From: Monarcha castaneiventris obscurior
Lineage: Eukaryota; Chordata; Aves; Passeriformes; Monarchidae
DNA length: 64,000 bases
Direction: 5' to 3'
Assembly: GCA_026261815.1 (NCBI GenBank)
Contig: JAMPIT010000894.1
Location: 50,875,147 to 50,939,146 of the forward strand
Part shown: one piece after another, positions 53,404 through 64,000 of the stretch
Layout: each line of letters opens with the position of its first letter
How positions within the stretch are numbered: the stretch's first letter is position 1
The notes under the pieces: model-generated
The model's input: only the letters and a program-made list of their open reading frames with translations
Database searches by the model: none
What the model was told of the DNA's origin: nothing
Position numbers and translations under genes: made by a program

Positions 53404-55576
53404 GCTCACTTAAAACACAGATAGGAAGCATCCAAAAACCAATAAGAAATCAATATGCTTTCTATACTATAGTGCCAAAAGGTATCTGTATAATATGACG
53501 TATGGCTGCTTTCTAATTACAGAAAAATTTCCTGGAGTAGCACAGAATAATTGCTCTCTCTTTTTTAAAGAAAGAAAAAAAAAACCCACCACGCTCCCTT
53601 ATTAGACTTGTAAGTAAATAAGAGGGTGTTTCTTTAAATAATTCATCCCTTCATACCTACCCAGTGTAATCACTAAGAGATTTAGATTTTCTTCATTTCT
53701 ATTCAGAGTGATAGATAACAGCTGAGAAATACATACAGCTCAGGAGAGAGATGCAAAAGTAATGTATTCTGTAATGGAGTTAAGCACTGTTAGGACATCA
53801 AAATATCCCAATCAATTTTGGGATTTAGGATTAAAATCTTCAGATTTCAAGCATGCAATAAAACTTAAAGGTAGCACTTTTGAATAAATTGAAAGCCAAA
53901 TATTGATAAACAGGAAAATGATTAGTGAAATATTTTAATATTTTATTTTAAAATCAAAAACTGAATGGATCATCTCAATGTGCTGATACCACCCCCTGTC
54001 TCCTCAAGATATAGACTGGGGTCTGAAACAATCTCTTCATGTTGCTGAGCAGTTACTCACAGGAGTGATTTCAGTAAATCTGTGTATTTTACTTGGGACA
54101 GGGGCTCTACAGTGAACATAAATCTTCACAAACTGACTCTAAAATTGCCTGGCAGAGCACCCAAATTACTTTAAAACAAATTCTGTATCAATCTGACCTT
54201 TACCATGAAATTCAGGACAACAAATTTCTTCTTGGATCTCTAGATTTTATATTACAGAGGTTTTTTTCCTAAGGCTTCTTTCTTATTGTGTAAAATGAAG
54301 GTATCTGGTAGGAGGAGAAAACATTTTAAATTCAAAAATAAAGATATAATTAATTTACACCATATATGCTGTAGAGGTATTTATGAAATTAGTCAATACT
54401 TCTTTAAGTTAAAATTATATAATTAATATTGATCCCACTATATTTCTTCTGTGGGATTTTTCGGAAGACTTACAGAATAATCATGTACAACTTTTTTCTC
54501 TGCATAAGCACGTGCTACAGGCAGGAAACAAAATTTGAGTCAGAGTTCTATTCACTCTAGAGCAAGGCTCCACAGTCTTCCTTCCTGCATTCTCCAGGAT
54601 TTATTTTCATGACAAGTATCCACAAAACATGGTATGTGGCTTCTTATTGCTGCTCCTCCAAAGTTACTTAAAGATGCACAAATTATGTAATTCCCATCAG
54701 GGCTAAATTTCCTGGATTTTTGAAAGGATAACATGAACAAACTTTTTGCTGTGTTTTTTTTTTCCTGTTTTACAGAGTTGGACCAGACAGTCTGAACATA
54801 TGGGAGGTGGGATGTGAAGATGGACACAGAGGCATCCAGCACCCTCCCATACACACAGTATTAGTCCAAAATATAGGCCTGGACTCCCCTCCTATCCCTA
54901 CCACTGACTTCCTGAACTACTGTTTTTCCTCCTCATTTTCTAAGTTGTTTGAGGCGTGCATCCACAAAGCACTTAGCACAGCAGAAACCCAGCCACCACT
55001 GAGATTTAAGTGCAGCTGGAATGTTAATACTGAAAAGAGGAACAGACCACAGAGGCAAAATGATTGGGCAGCAAAAGCAGCCAAGCCTAGTGCTCACCAG
55101 TAAGGGAGGGATCTCCTCTGCTTGTGGAGGCAGACAGGCTCAGAGACTGTCTATTTCTCAGAATCAAATAGCAAAGTACTTTGAAGTTTTTTCTTTCCCA
55201 TGAGTACAAGAAATAAAGGAGTGGTACATTTACAAAGCAAGTAAATCTTAAAAGAGAAACTTCTGTTATTCCTTCATTATTAGAATTAACCTCTTCTGTT
55301 TAAATTTATTAATGAAGTACATAAAATTGGTTGTCATGAATTTTCTTTCCTTCAGCACCCCAGACTTATTGATCTTAGATTCATTCCAAAATACTGCTGA
55401 CCAAAACAGGAGCTCAAACTAAATCATTGATTAAGAAATATGTACTTAGAAGAATAGTAAATATTGCATATACTGGAGTCTCTGAAATCAGAATAGCTGT
55501 AGCCAGTATTTTCCTCTGAGAACAAAAATTGGTTTTGCCCTTGAAGCTGAAATTTTTCCTCAGTCTTTACAGACTT

Positions 55577-56240
55577 TTCAGACTCACAATGGCTGAGGTT
55601 GGAAGGGACCTCTGGAGGTCATATTGTTCAGCTGCCTTGCTCAGGCAGACCCACCTAGAGTCAGCTGCCCAGGACTTTATCCAGATTATTTTTTAATATC
55701 TGCAAGGATGGAGGAAACTCCATAAAATTTCTGGGAAACCTAGATCAGAGGTCAGTGAGCCTCACAGTGGAAAAAAGAGTTTCCTGATGCTCAGATGAAA
55801 TCTCCCATGTTTTAATTTATGCCCATTACCTCTTGGCCTGTCGCTGGACACCACTGAAAAGAGTCTGGCTATGCCTTTTTTATGCATTCAGGTATGTATG
55901 CACATCAATATGTGCATAAATAAAACATATAAAACAATATACTACTTCTCAAAATATATATAAGCACACAAGTCTTTCCTTCTCCAGGCTGCATGATCTG
56001 TCAGCTTTTCCTTGGATGAGGGATGTTCCAGTCCATTACCTTATTTGGCTTTGGCCATTCGGAAGAATCTCCAACTCCCTTTTGTACTGGGAAGCCCAGA
56101 GCTGCACATTATTCCAGGTGCAGCCTCACCTGGGTAAGAAGAGGGGAAGAATCACCACTGTTGACCTCTGGCAAGATTCCTCCTAATGCATCCCAGGATA
56201 GCATTTGCCACAAGGGCACGCTCTTGACTCCAAATAGGAC
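55577..56240 (-). mobile_element. CR1 non-LTR retrotransposon, 3' portion
   Basis: This is the clearest repeat in the window. Read on the + strand it is the reverse complement of a CR1 3' region. Landmarks in order are 'ggctgaggttggaagggacc' (55591-55610), 'tcacctgggtaa'-type blocks and 'cctcttggcctgtcgctggaca', here cited by position 55829-55850. 'ccactgaaaagagtctggct' follows, then 'ttctccaggctg' near 55980, 'ctgggaagcccagagctgca', and 'ccacaagggcac' near 56209. The element is on the minus strand with its 3' end at about 55577. Homology becomes unclear beyond about 56240, though it may continue to 56340. Between about 55893 and 55975 an AT-rich stretch replaces or expands the usual sequence. 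The copy is diverged, 5'-truncated and inactive. Confidence 0.93.
55894..55915. repeat. Hairpin inside the CR1 copy
   Basis: Nine-base arms TATGCACAT and ATGTGCATA flank a short CAAT loop. They lie at the start of the AT-rich stretch that interrupts the CR1 homology. Confidence 0.7.
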
Positions 56241-57561
56241 CAGTGTAGATTAATATGCTCATTCCTGAGTTTATGGTGCCATTCATGGTCATTTGTCCTA
56301 CCCTATTTCCCTTGCTGCATGTAAAATCTACCACAGGCTTGATTCACCTACATTCCCTCTCTCTTCCTTTTTAATTTAAACTTTTGTTTACATGGAAATT
56401 TTTTACCCTCATGTATCAAATGCAACCATGTTCTTAGGCCCCACATTAGGGATGAAGGGAGCCATAAAGCTAGAAATGTATTACAGAATATAAAGACATA
56501 TATAGAATAGAAATAAATAAATGTAAAGTATTATACCATATTATATATCATGTAAATGTGAGTGGACAGGCATTAATACCTTGGATAAGGGTCCCTTTGA
56601 TTAGGTATCTTATATGATAACTGTCATCACTGCACAGTGGAAGGAAACATTAGGACCAGTAATCCTTCCATTAATTCTGTTGCACAGGTTTAAACTACTA
56701 AGTTGTAAAGAACTAAAAATTATAGCACATAATGCCTTAGTCCCAATCATACCGGTGAAAAAAAGGAAAAAAAAACAACCTTACATTTTCTGATTGTTCA
56801 TATAGAATATGTTAATTCTGTCCTCCAACTCTGAAGCTTCTGGAACTGGTATCAGCTTTCATCGAACAGCCTAAAGAAACAAACATTATACATCCCCACA
56901 CAGGCCAGACACGTATCTTTGGCATTTTGTCCCTTAGGATCAAAGCAAATGAAGCCCGGACCCATCTCATATGCTGAACTGAATGAAACTAAGGATGAAA
57001 TTAACCAGCATTATAGTATATGGATGTGCATGAAAATGAGTGAGGAACTGATTGGATATTACCTTCCCATGGTAATATTACCTGTTCTTTCATCCTGTGT
57101 AAACCAGGATCTTCTCAGTGAATGAAGAAAGTCTGGATATATGACATAAGAATGGAAGTAACTGCTCCTCCAGGATAAAGTGTAATTTGGCAATAGGAAC
57201 TAATTTTCCACACTTCTTATCTTTCCTGAGGGAGAAAGGGATAATAGATTTTCTTTAACTGCCCTCTCAAGTATTGTACTGAAGACTGAAATTACCACCA
57301 AGTCTTTAAAGTATGTACTTAATATCCTGAGAAATGCATCTACAGAGACATGATAATGGAGAATTATATGTATATAACTACAAATACTTATTTTATATCT
57401 GGTTTATAACACTTTTAAACTTCATATAAAGATGGCATCTGAGTTATGACCACTGAACAAACAATGACACATGAGATCTTTTCTTCTCCTAATTCAGGCA
57501 GAAGAATATACCGGAGGAGGACAACTGAAGGAATTCATTCATAGCAGCAGAATTTCCTTTC

Positions 57562-57576
57562 TTTTTTTTTTTTTTT
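57562..57576. repeat. Poly-T tract (T15)
   Basis: Fifteen consecutive T. Confidence 0.9.
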
Positions 57577-58600
57577 AACAAAGACATACATTTTCTACCA
57601 AAAGACCAAAAAAGTGCAACGATAACAGTTTGTTTTTCATCAAATCTGCCTATTACTGGGAGTCTTCCATTTTGATAAAACTATTCTGAATCAAATATGT
57701 GTGTAGGGAAGGTGTCAGGTTCCTTGTGATATAATGAGCTTTCCTGCCCATCCCAATTCATGAGTAGAATTTTTCAACCCATTTGACACTTTATTTAGAA
57801 TCACAGCTTCATGAAAACATGTTGATTAAATGGGTTGCAAATTCACATGTTTATCAATAGTCTCAAAGGTTTTCCTCAGGTATGATATCCCAGAAGGACT
57901 CTGCTTTAAGATGTCTTGGAGCAAATGGAGGACCAAATTGCACTGGGCCTGATGGGGTGAAATAGTACACTCTGAGAAGGTCCATGTATGCAGCAGCAGC
58001 TAGGTTTCTGCTACTGGAAGGAAATACTTAAAATTTAGAGGAAGCCAACTTACCTTCTCTACAGTAAAATAAACAAGAAATAGATAAAATTAAGTCTAAT
58101 ATATGCACAAATATTTAGCAAGCAAATGCAACCTAAAGAAGAGACATGCTGCATATCCTATATTCTGTTTCAAATAAAGCATTGTCTTTATCTTCCTTTT
58201 AATCCCCAAATTAGGAACATACAGACTCATTAAAAATATCTTGGAGATGAAGATTCTGTATGTGTAAAGTGCTCTAGCTTCAATGATTCCTACTAATTTT
58301 TAAGTCTTAATAGTTCAACTAGTATTCCTCTACAAACCCACACTCCAAATGAAAAAAAGTTAACGTGTATTGGGTTAGACAGAAAAACAGAGGAGGCAAA
58401 AACAATCTTATCAGGGCACCCCACGGTTCCTCCCTGCCATTTAAAGCAAACCATTCCCCACACTGATGTTTTCAGGAGGCTCCAGGGGCAGGTACATAGA
58501 GCCCCAGGAGGATGGGATCACCCACCACATGATGGAATTTATTACCTACCTAAGAAAAAGTTTTATTCAAGTGGCAATCTTGACTGAAGGCAACAGGATT

Positions 58601-58619
58601 AAAAAAAAAAAAAAAAAAA
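58601..58619. repeat. Poly-A tract (A19)
   Basis: The longest homopolymer noticed in the window, 19 consecutive A followed by GAGAGA. The sequence upstream (58430-58600) is less AT-rich but matches no retrogene I recognise. Confidence 0.9.
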
Positions 58620-61600
58620 GAGAGATTTCAGACTTCTCCAAGACAGGCATTCCTAAAGGGCAGGAACTGTTGGAAAGAGCAAGGGTAAAGGTGGCCAAGA
58701 AGCATCAAACAGGTAACCCTAAATACTGCAAGCTGGATAAACATGGTAGCAGAATAGACTGTAATGACAGTCTGCCTCTAGATCACATGCAGGGGGTGAA
58801 TCCCATTGCAGAAGTTTAGGGAAGGTTCATTCACCACACTTTTCCTCTCCTCAGCCTGACTAAAACACCGCTTTATTCCAGAAGGGTGTCCTCATCTCTG
58901 TCTCCTGATGTGTTGTTGGGTTTTGTATGCTCCCTGTAATCCTCAAAATAATTTTTCTCTGCTGCTGTTTTTCTTATCTGCTCTTTGTTTAACAAGCTAC
59001 AGGAAAAATGCAAAGATACCCATGTTATGACTAAAATTGCAAGCTTAGTTTTGCAGCAAACATACAAATGCTTAAGATTCAATTTACTGAACCTTCTACA
59101 AACAATTTCATGCCTCATTTTCCAGCTCTAAGTTGCTACAATGGATATCTTCACAAAAAAAAAATGAAGTAAAGCTCCAGTGTTAAGTATTCATTATATA
59201 CACTCTCCTTCTAAATTTCTTTGACCATCACAATATTTCTTTGATGTGCCAGCATTTTTACATTTCAAAGACTAAGATAACAATGTGATTTTAAGAAGTC
59301 TGGAGGGGAATAAAAACAGAATACACATCTATAGTGTGCAGCAAAGCAACTGCTTTTTCTTAGTTTCAGTCAATTGTCTTGGCTTAGTTTTAATTAATTT
59401 TGGAAGGTTTTTTGGTTTTGTCTTTTTAAGTGGAGCAAAAAAGATCATGGAAATCCCTGTTATTAACAATGAAAGAGCATTGTTCATGTAAATCAACAAC
59501 TGCCTTTTTATTTACTTTTTATTTTAAGTCACTGGAATGGTGATGCTATGAAGAAATTCTCTCACTTCACTTTGAATCCTCCACAAGCACAAGGATTAAA
59601 AGAGCTCTTCACTCAAGGGAGCCCCTTTTCACTACACAATTCACAAATGGACTCTACACAGCTGGACTGAAGACCCCAGGTGAAGCAAGAAACTGGGAAT
59701 TGGAAAGATGTGGAAATTATTATTATTCAAAGAAATACATATTTGGGCACTGTGTAGAAATGTACTTGCATACATGCAGCTTTTGTTGCAGATTGTCTGA
59801 TTTGCTTAAAAATTAGGATTTCTAAAAATAGATATGTCAGTTTTCTGTATTCATATGAAAGTCATTGTGTGGCTGATTTCCACATAATTGTAGTGAAACA
59901 TACAATTAAATTAGAAAAAAAAATGCCAAAATAAGTATTTTTCCATTTGTTAGCACCTTGCTACCTGCTCATTCTACTTCTACATGTTTCCAGCTCTGAA
60001 ATCTGCTAGTGAAGAAGAAAGTGTACAAAGTTTACGGAAGGCCACATAAAACATATTTATCCAGATACAGTGAGGCACACAACTCAGCTGATAAGAGAAT
60101 CTCTCTCTCTAATTTTATACCCACAGGCTTATCACATTCTACTTTCTCCATAATTGAGAAGTCCATAGAACCAAACTGCAGCAATTCCATGCCTGGAAAC
60201 TGCAGAACAGGGTCCAATATTTTTAGAATATTTTGAGCCATACATAGATTTACTCCCTCAGATCTTGAGAAATCTGAGCTGAAGACATCTTGCTTTGTCT
60301 GCCAGAACTACATCATAACTACTTCTTGTTGAAGCTTGTTCTTTTAAAATGTCTATTTCCATTCCCTTGCAATTTTCTAAAAAAGAAATTTCTTCCAGGT
60401 TGTCATATTTCATCATAACAATTTTCAGTAAAGTCTCTCAAATATAAGGAGGGTTTTTTACAGTATCCTGGGGGCAGGGGAGTGGGTGGCAGGACGGAGA
60501 ACAAGTATTCCTCTCAGAAATTTGTGACCTTTTTCTGATAACCAAAATATTTAAGAATGGTTTTAAGCCCACCTCTTTTCATAGTCTTACCAAATGCAGT
60601 TTTCTGAAAACAAACAAAAAAATCACTGGAGCCTGAACAATATATCTTGCAGAAGGAATGTAGTTTTAGGCTCTTCCTTGTAGCTGTCCCTTTTTCAGAG
60701 ATAAATCAAATGCTAATCTTCTCTTACTCATAAAAACATACAGCACACATACTTTGAAAAAAGAATACACAAAACCATTATAGACAAAATCCCAGAGAAT
60801 GGAAAATTACAAAAAACAGGGACTGAATATTTCTTCTGACTTCTTTGAGAAAAATGTGTGAGGGAGAAGGACAAAAACATCAGAACTTATCAGGACCAAA
60901 ATCTGGTCTTTATTACACACACTGTTTATATTTATTACTTGGGGAACTTAAAATACAATAAAAACCACTCAAAGTTGTTACAAGTCATATTTTTAAAGTC
61001 TATGAACATATAAAGTCTAAAATAGCTAACAAAGCATGTGTAATTTGGGAATCTCCAGCCTACAAGTCAGCACATGTTAATTGTTGCTTGATTTTAACAT
61101 AACTTGGACTAAAGGGGTTCTGGCCTTTAATGTCAGAAATATTTTACATTTTGAAGAAGAAATCCAGAAGATAAAGTATCAACAGCATCAGAAGAGTTGA
61201 TGTATAAAGTACAAGTTTAAAATTTTGATCCCTAATTTGAGCTACAATTGTTTACTTGGAAAACTTGTATTAGAAGAATGCATGAATTAGCAAAACACAA
61301 TTTCTAGACTTCTCTCTATATCTAATTTCTCTGTATATTCCTCAGCTAGATAGTTCTACTGGATAGATACCTGCCTGTATATTCAAAAACTTTTAATACA
61401 GTAAAAGAGTTTCTGTCTTTAGCCTTCAATTCAAATAAGCACTTTAATAATAGATTAAAAGTAAAAAAGTCAGGGGAAATATGCAGAAGATCAATGAAAG
61501 TTTTATCACGACAAAACAAACTTAGAACAAAAACCCTGCAGAGTAAGTTTGTAACTCAAAACAATATACCAAGAGAATGGCTTATGTCAACAATGTTGTG

Positions 61601-62440
61601 TTTCAAATGCAAATGATCCCTCCTTAAAAACAGTTTCATGGCAGTTCTCTATAATAGATTAGTCCCTTTCCATGTTCATTTTTTTTTTGTCTATAACCAC
61701 TATTGTTAAGGACAGGGGGACAATGTTGCATGCCTGGATATCTGAACTCTGATGAAGATAACAGGAATGCGTCTATTTGTGGACAGAGTTATGCCTAGTA
61801 ATGAATTATGTCTCATGAAAAGGACATTTCCCTCTTTTCTTTTTTTTTTCTGAACATATTGATATATTACCCATTGGGTTAAAAAACCCCAGCTCCTATA
61901 CTCTGTTAGAGTAGAAATATGGACTCATTTGGTTCAAGCTGAGAGCTTTTTTTATTACTCTTATATGACTTTATATAAAAAGGGTTTGTGACCTGCCACA
62001 GCAATTACAAGATGACAGAAGATGAGACAAGACTCCACTCATTAACCTTAATAGGTTTCAAGCCAAAACAAAATAAAAAGTCATATCTTTGTATTTAAAA
62101 TTGCTTGCCAGCATTGTGATGCAGTAATTTTACGGTCTCTGGCACTTCGCTGCACCTGGTTTACAATTTTATATTTATTTCACATTAACCATTTTTGGCT
62201 GAAAGGTTTTGTTTAACTATTACTTATGGCGTTTTTCTGAATTCCCTGGTGTGGCACTAGGTAAACATAAAGTACTACACAGCTGGTTTCTTTGGCAGCA
62301 GCTGCAAGAACAACACAGGCATACTAGGAGTAAATACTAGGAATAAACCGATAGGAGGGGTCCTGATTTCTTGGTTTGGTCATTAGCCTCCCAATTAACA
62401 GTGGGCAAAAGAGATTTAATAACAAATAATGTTATCACCA

Positions 62441-62490
62441 TTGTTATTATATGTTATTATATGTTATTATTACAATGTTATTATATGTTA
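62441..62490. repeat. 10-bp tandem repeat (ATGTTATTAT)n
   Basis: Three consecutive copies of ATGTTATTAT (the first with one mismatch) occupy 62441-62470. A four-base interruption is followed by another full copy at 62475-62484 and a partial copy to 62490. Confidence 0.9.
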
Positions 62491-63494
62491 AAGACATTTA
62501 CAGTCCTTAAAAGCAACACCAAACCATCCTGGCCCTCCTGAGCAGCAAACCACCTTGAAAAGTATGGTATAACGAACAATACATGCCTCATTTCTGACCC
62601 CAGAGAAGGATTCCACCTCCAAAGCAGTGGAGAACTACACAGTGGGCCCTCTCTTCAATCCACTCCACTCCATACACTCATAATGGCCATGGATCCTGGC
62701 ACAGAGCTGGTAGGAGATACTGAAGGTTACAAAATCTTGACCAGATTAAATGAAAATTCTGAAGTTAAAGCCCTTTAACCTCTACTGCTTTCCCAACAGA
62801 TGCCTCTTACAATTTAAGGGAGTTACAGTGTGAACCCCTTTATTGTTAATCTTTAAGCTGACAAGTTTCTCAAAGAAGGACCAAAACTCTCAAATTTATA
62901 CTTCAAATACATAAATTCCTACAGAAAAAAAATATAAATTACTGGCATTCTCTACTCCATAGAATATACCAGTAAGATTATTTGGGAAATCTCTGTGTGG
63001 ATATAATGATTCTGTTTGACTGCAAATTCTATTTTGTTTGAAATCTGTCCTTGCCTTGACTAAAGCACCTGCAAGGTGCTTTGTAGAATAAACAAGAGAA
63101 GTGCTGTAACGTAAAAAATCTATTTTATATGCACAATGAACCCATGCATACCAGGTTACTGCAGATGTGGCAGAGGCAGGATTTCTTTGCTAGCTGGAAT
63201 ATTTTGGAGCAAACCCTGCAGGTGTTTCTGTCTAACAGTTTCCTGTGCATCTCCATGTATGGACATTATTCAACTGACTTTACCTATGAGAATGATGGCT
63301 CAAAATGGGAACCTCAGTGTTGCTCTAGGAATGATTCAGGAAAATAAACCCCAGAAAGTTCTATGCCTTCATCAAAGCTATGTGTTATCCTTGAACCTAT
63401 TTGAAATGCTGTGATTCAGCAAACTTGAATTTTTGGCCATCAAAAGGGAGAGTTAACGTGGAAAACTTTAATATCCATAATTCATATTGACGTT

Positions 63495-63515
63495 AACAAT
63501 AACAACAATAATAAC
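63495..63515. repeat. AAC/AAT-rich simple repeat
   Basis: An irregular mixture of AAC and AAT units. Confidence 0.7.
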
Positions 63516-64000
63516 AAAACCACATATGAGTAATTGACATTATAGGGATTTGTTCTGGAGCTCACATTACCTGTCTGGTTGGTGAGGTGGTTGTCCTTTT
63601 TAGTAAAAATATAGAGAATCTTTTTACTCTGAACTGGCAGTAAATATCTGTATTACCTTTTATCTGATAAAATCCAACAAATATACAAATCCTACCGGCT
63701 ACTGTTATGAGTAGGAAACACTTAGGACTTCAAGAAGACTACAGATTTAGAATTCTCTTCTTCTTGCAATAACAGGTGATCAATTTGAGGTACAAACACC
63801 ACTGTTAAATAGCATTTAATGATCACTGCCTTTATGACACATGCAAAGCTGCATTTTCCACATGTAGCCAAAGTACTGATAGCTGATCTGCACCTGGCAA
63901 TTGGTTCTGTTAAGAAATGGAAAATAGCACCAAGCCTAAAAGTCTTTTCCCAGATTTCTGACTCACAAAACCTCCTTCTTTATCTCCTCCAACATGCACA

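Larger units (their letters stand above)
50481..55576. other. Gene-free AT-rich sequence
   Basis: No exon is supported. A 126-codon + strand frame at 51155-51535 begins with a hydrophobic stretch that looks signal-like, but it has no recognisable domain and no upstream exon or promoter evidence. A 14-bp direct repeat with 20-bp period lies at 52397-52430, and a 10-bp-arm hairpin at 53375-53403. Patches at about 53.06-53.29 kb and 54.78-55.15 kb are somewhat more GC-rich and hold short frames of no recognisable identity. Confidence 0.5.
56241..64000. other. Gene-free AT-rich sequence, right end
   Basis: No exon or RNA gene is supported. Contents include T15 at 57562-57576, A19 at 58601-58619, a G-rich patch at 60470-60493, a 10-bp tandem repeat at 62441-62490 and an AAC/AAT-rich run at about 63495-63515. 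The 117-codon frame at 58466-58819 reads through the A19 tract as polylysine and has no recognisable domain. The two overlapping frames at 63.13-63.41 kb are unrecognised. Confidence 0.55.

Noticed and set aside
58466..58819. 117-codon frame with a polylysine stretch
   Set aside because: The lysines come from the A19 homopolymer, and the flanking peptide is unrecognised.
1..64000. CRISPR arrays, operons, ribosome binding sites or prokaryotic mobile elements
   Set aside because: There are no regularly spaced repeats with unique spacers and no dense long frames. The composition and CR1 repeats show vertebrate nuclear DNA.

Overview
This window looks like vertebrate nuclear DNA from a gene desert or a very long intron. 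It is not microbial or viral. By eye it is AT-rich and CpG-poor, full of short homopolymer and dinucleotide tracts, and it has stop codons in all frames. The longest open frames are only about 100-140 codons, and none has a recognisable protein domain. The best clue to the host is three fragments of CR1-type non-LTR retrotransposons, at about 4.33-4.52 kb, 40.72-40.82 kb and 55.58-56.24 kb. CR1 is the dominant interspersed repeat of birds and is also common in turtles and crocodilians. I see no mammalian Alu, L1 or B1/B2-like sequence. The most likely source is a bird, with another sauropsid as the alternative. I cannot name the species or locus.

Layout. 1-4.3 kb is unique AT-rich sequence with two small tandem duplications, a perfect 36-bp pair and a diverged 38-bp pair. 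A CR1 3' end on the + strand follows, then an (AT)n microsatellite at 4.9 kb. 5-12.5 kb is unremarkable apart from one candidate conserved block near 6.9 kb. About 12.56-12.99 kb has the order of signals expected of a retroviral LTR: inverted CCAAT box, TATA-like box, then polyadenylation signal. It is a tentative call. 13-40.6 kb is unique, AT-rich sequence; the part around 33.96-34.14 kb looks like a conserved noncoding element. A CR1 ORF2 fragment lies at 40.72 kb. 42.1-43.7 kb has several moderate minus-strand open frames of unknown meaning. 44.6-45.0 kb is locally enriched in CpG, contains the longest open frame and has a plausible splice-site pair. 46.0 kb has a nearly pure G/T tract. 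50.05-50.48 kb is a second candidate regulatory block, with homeodomain- and POU-type sites. 55.6-56.2 kb is the largest CR1 copy. The rest, to 64 kb, is unique AT-rich sequence with small repeats.

No complete protein-coding gene, rRNA, tRNA, snRNA, CRISPR array or operon could be supported, and I found no convincing undescribed system. The observations most worth checking are the candidate conserved blocks, the CpG-enriched exon-like segment and the LTR-like segment. Each can be settled by a genome alignment, a repeat-library search or RNA-seq data.
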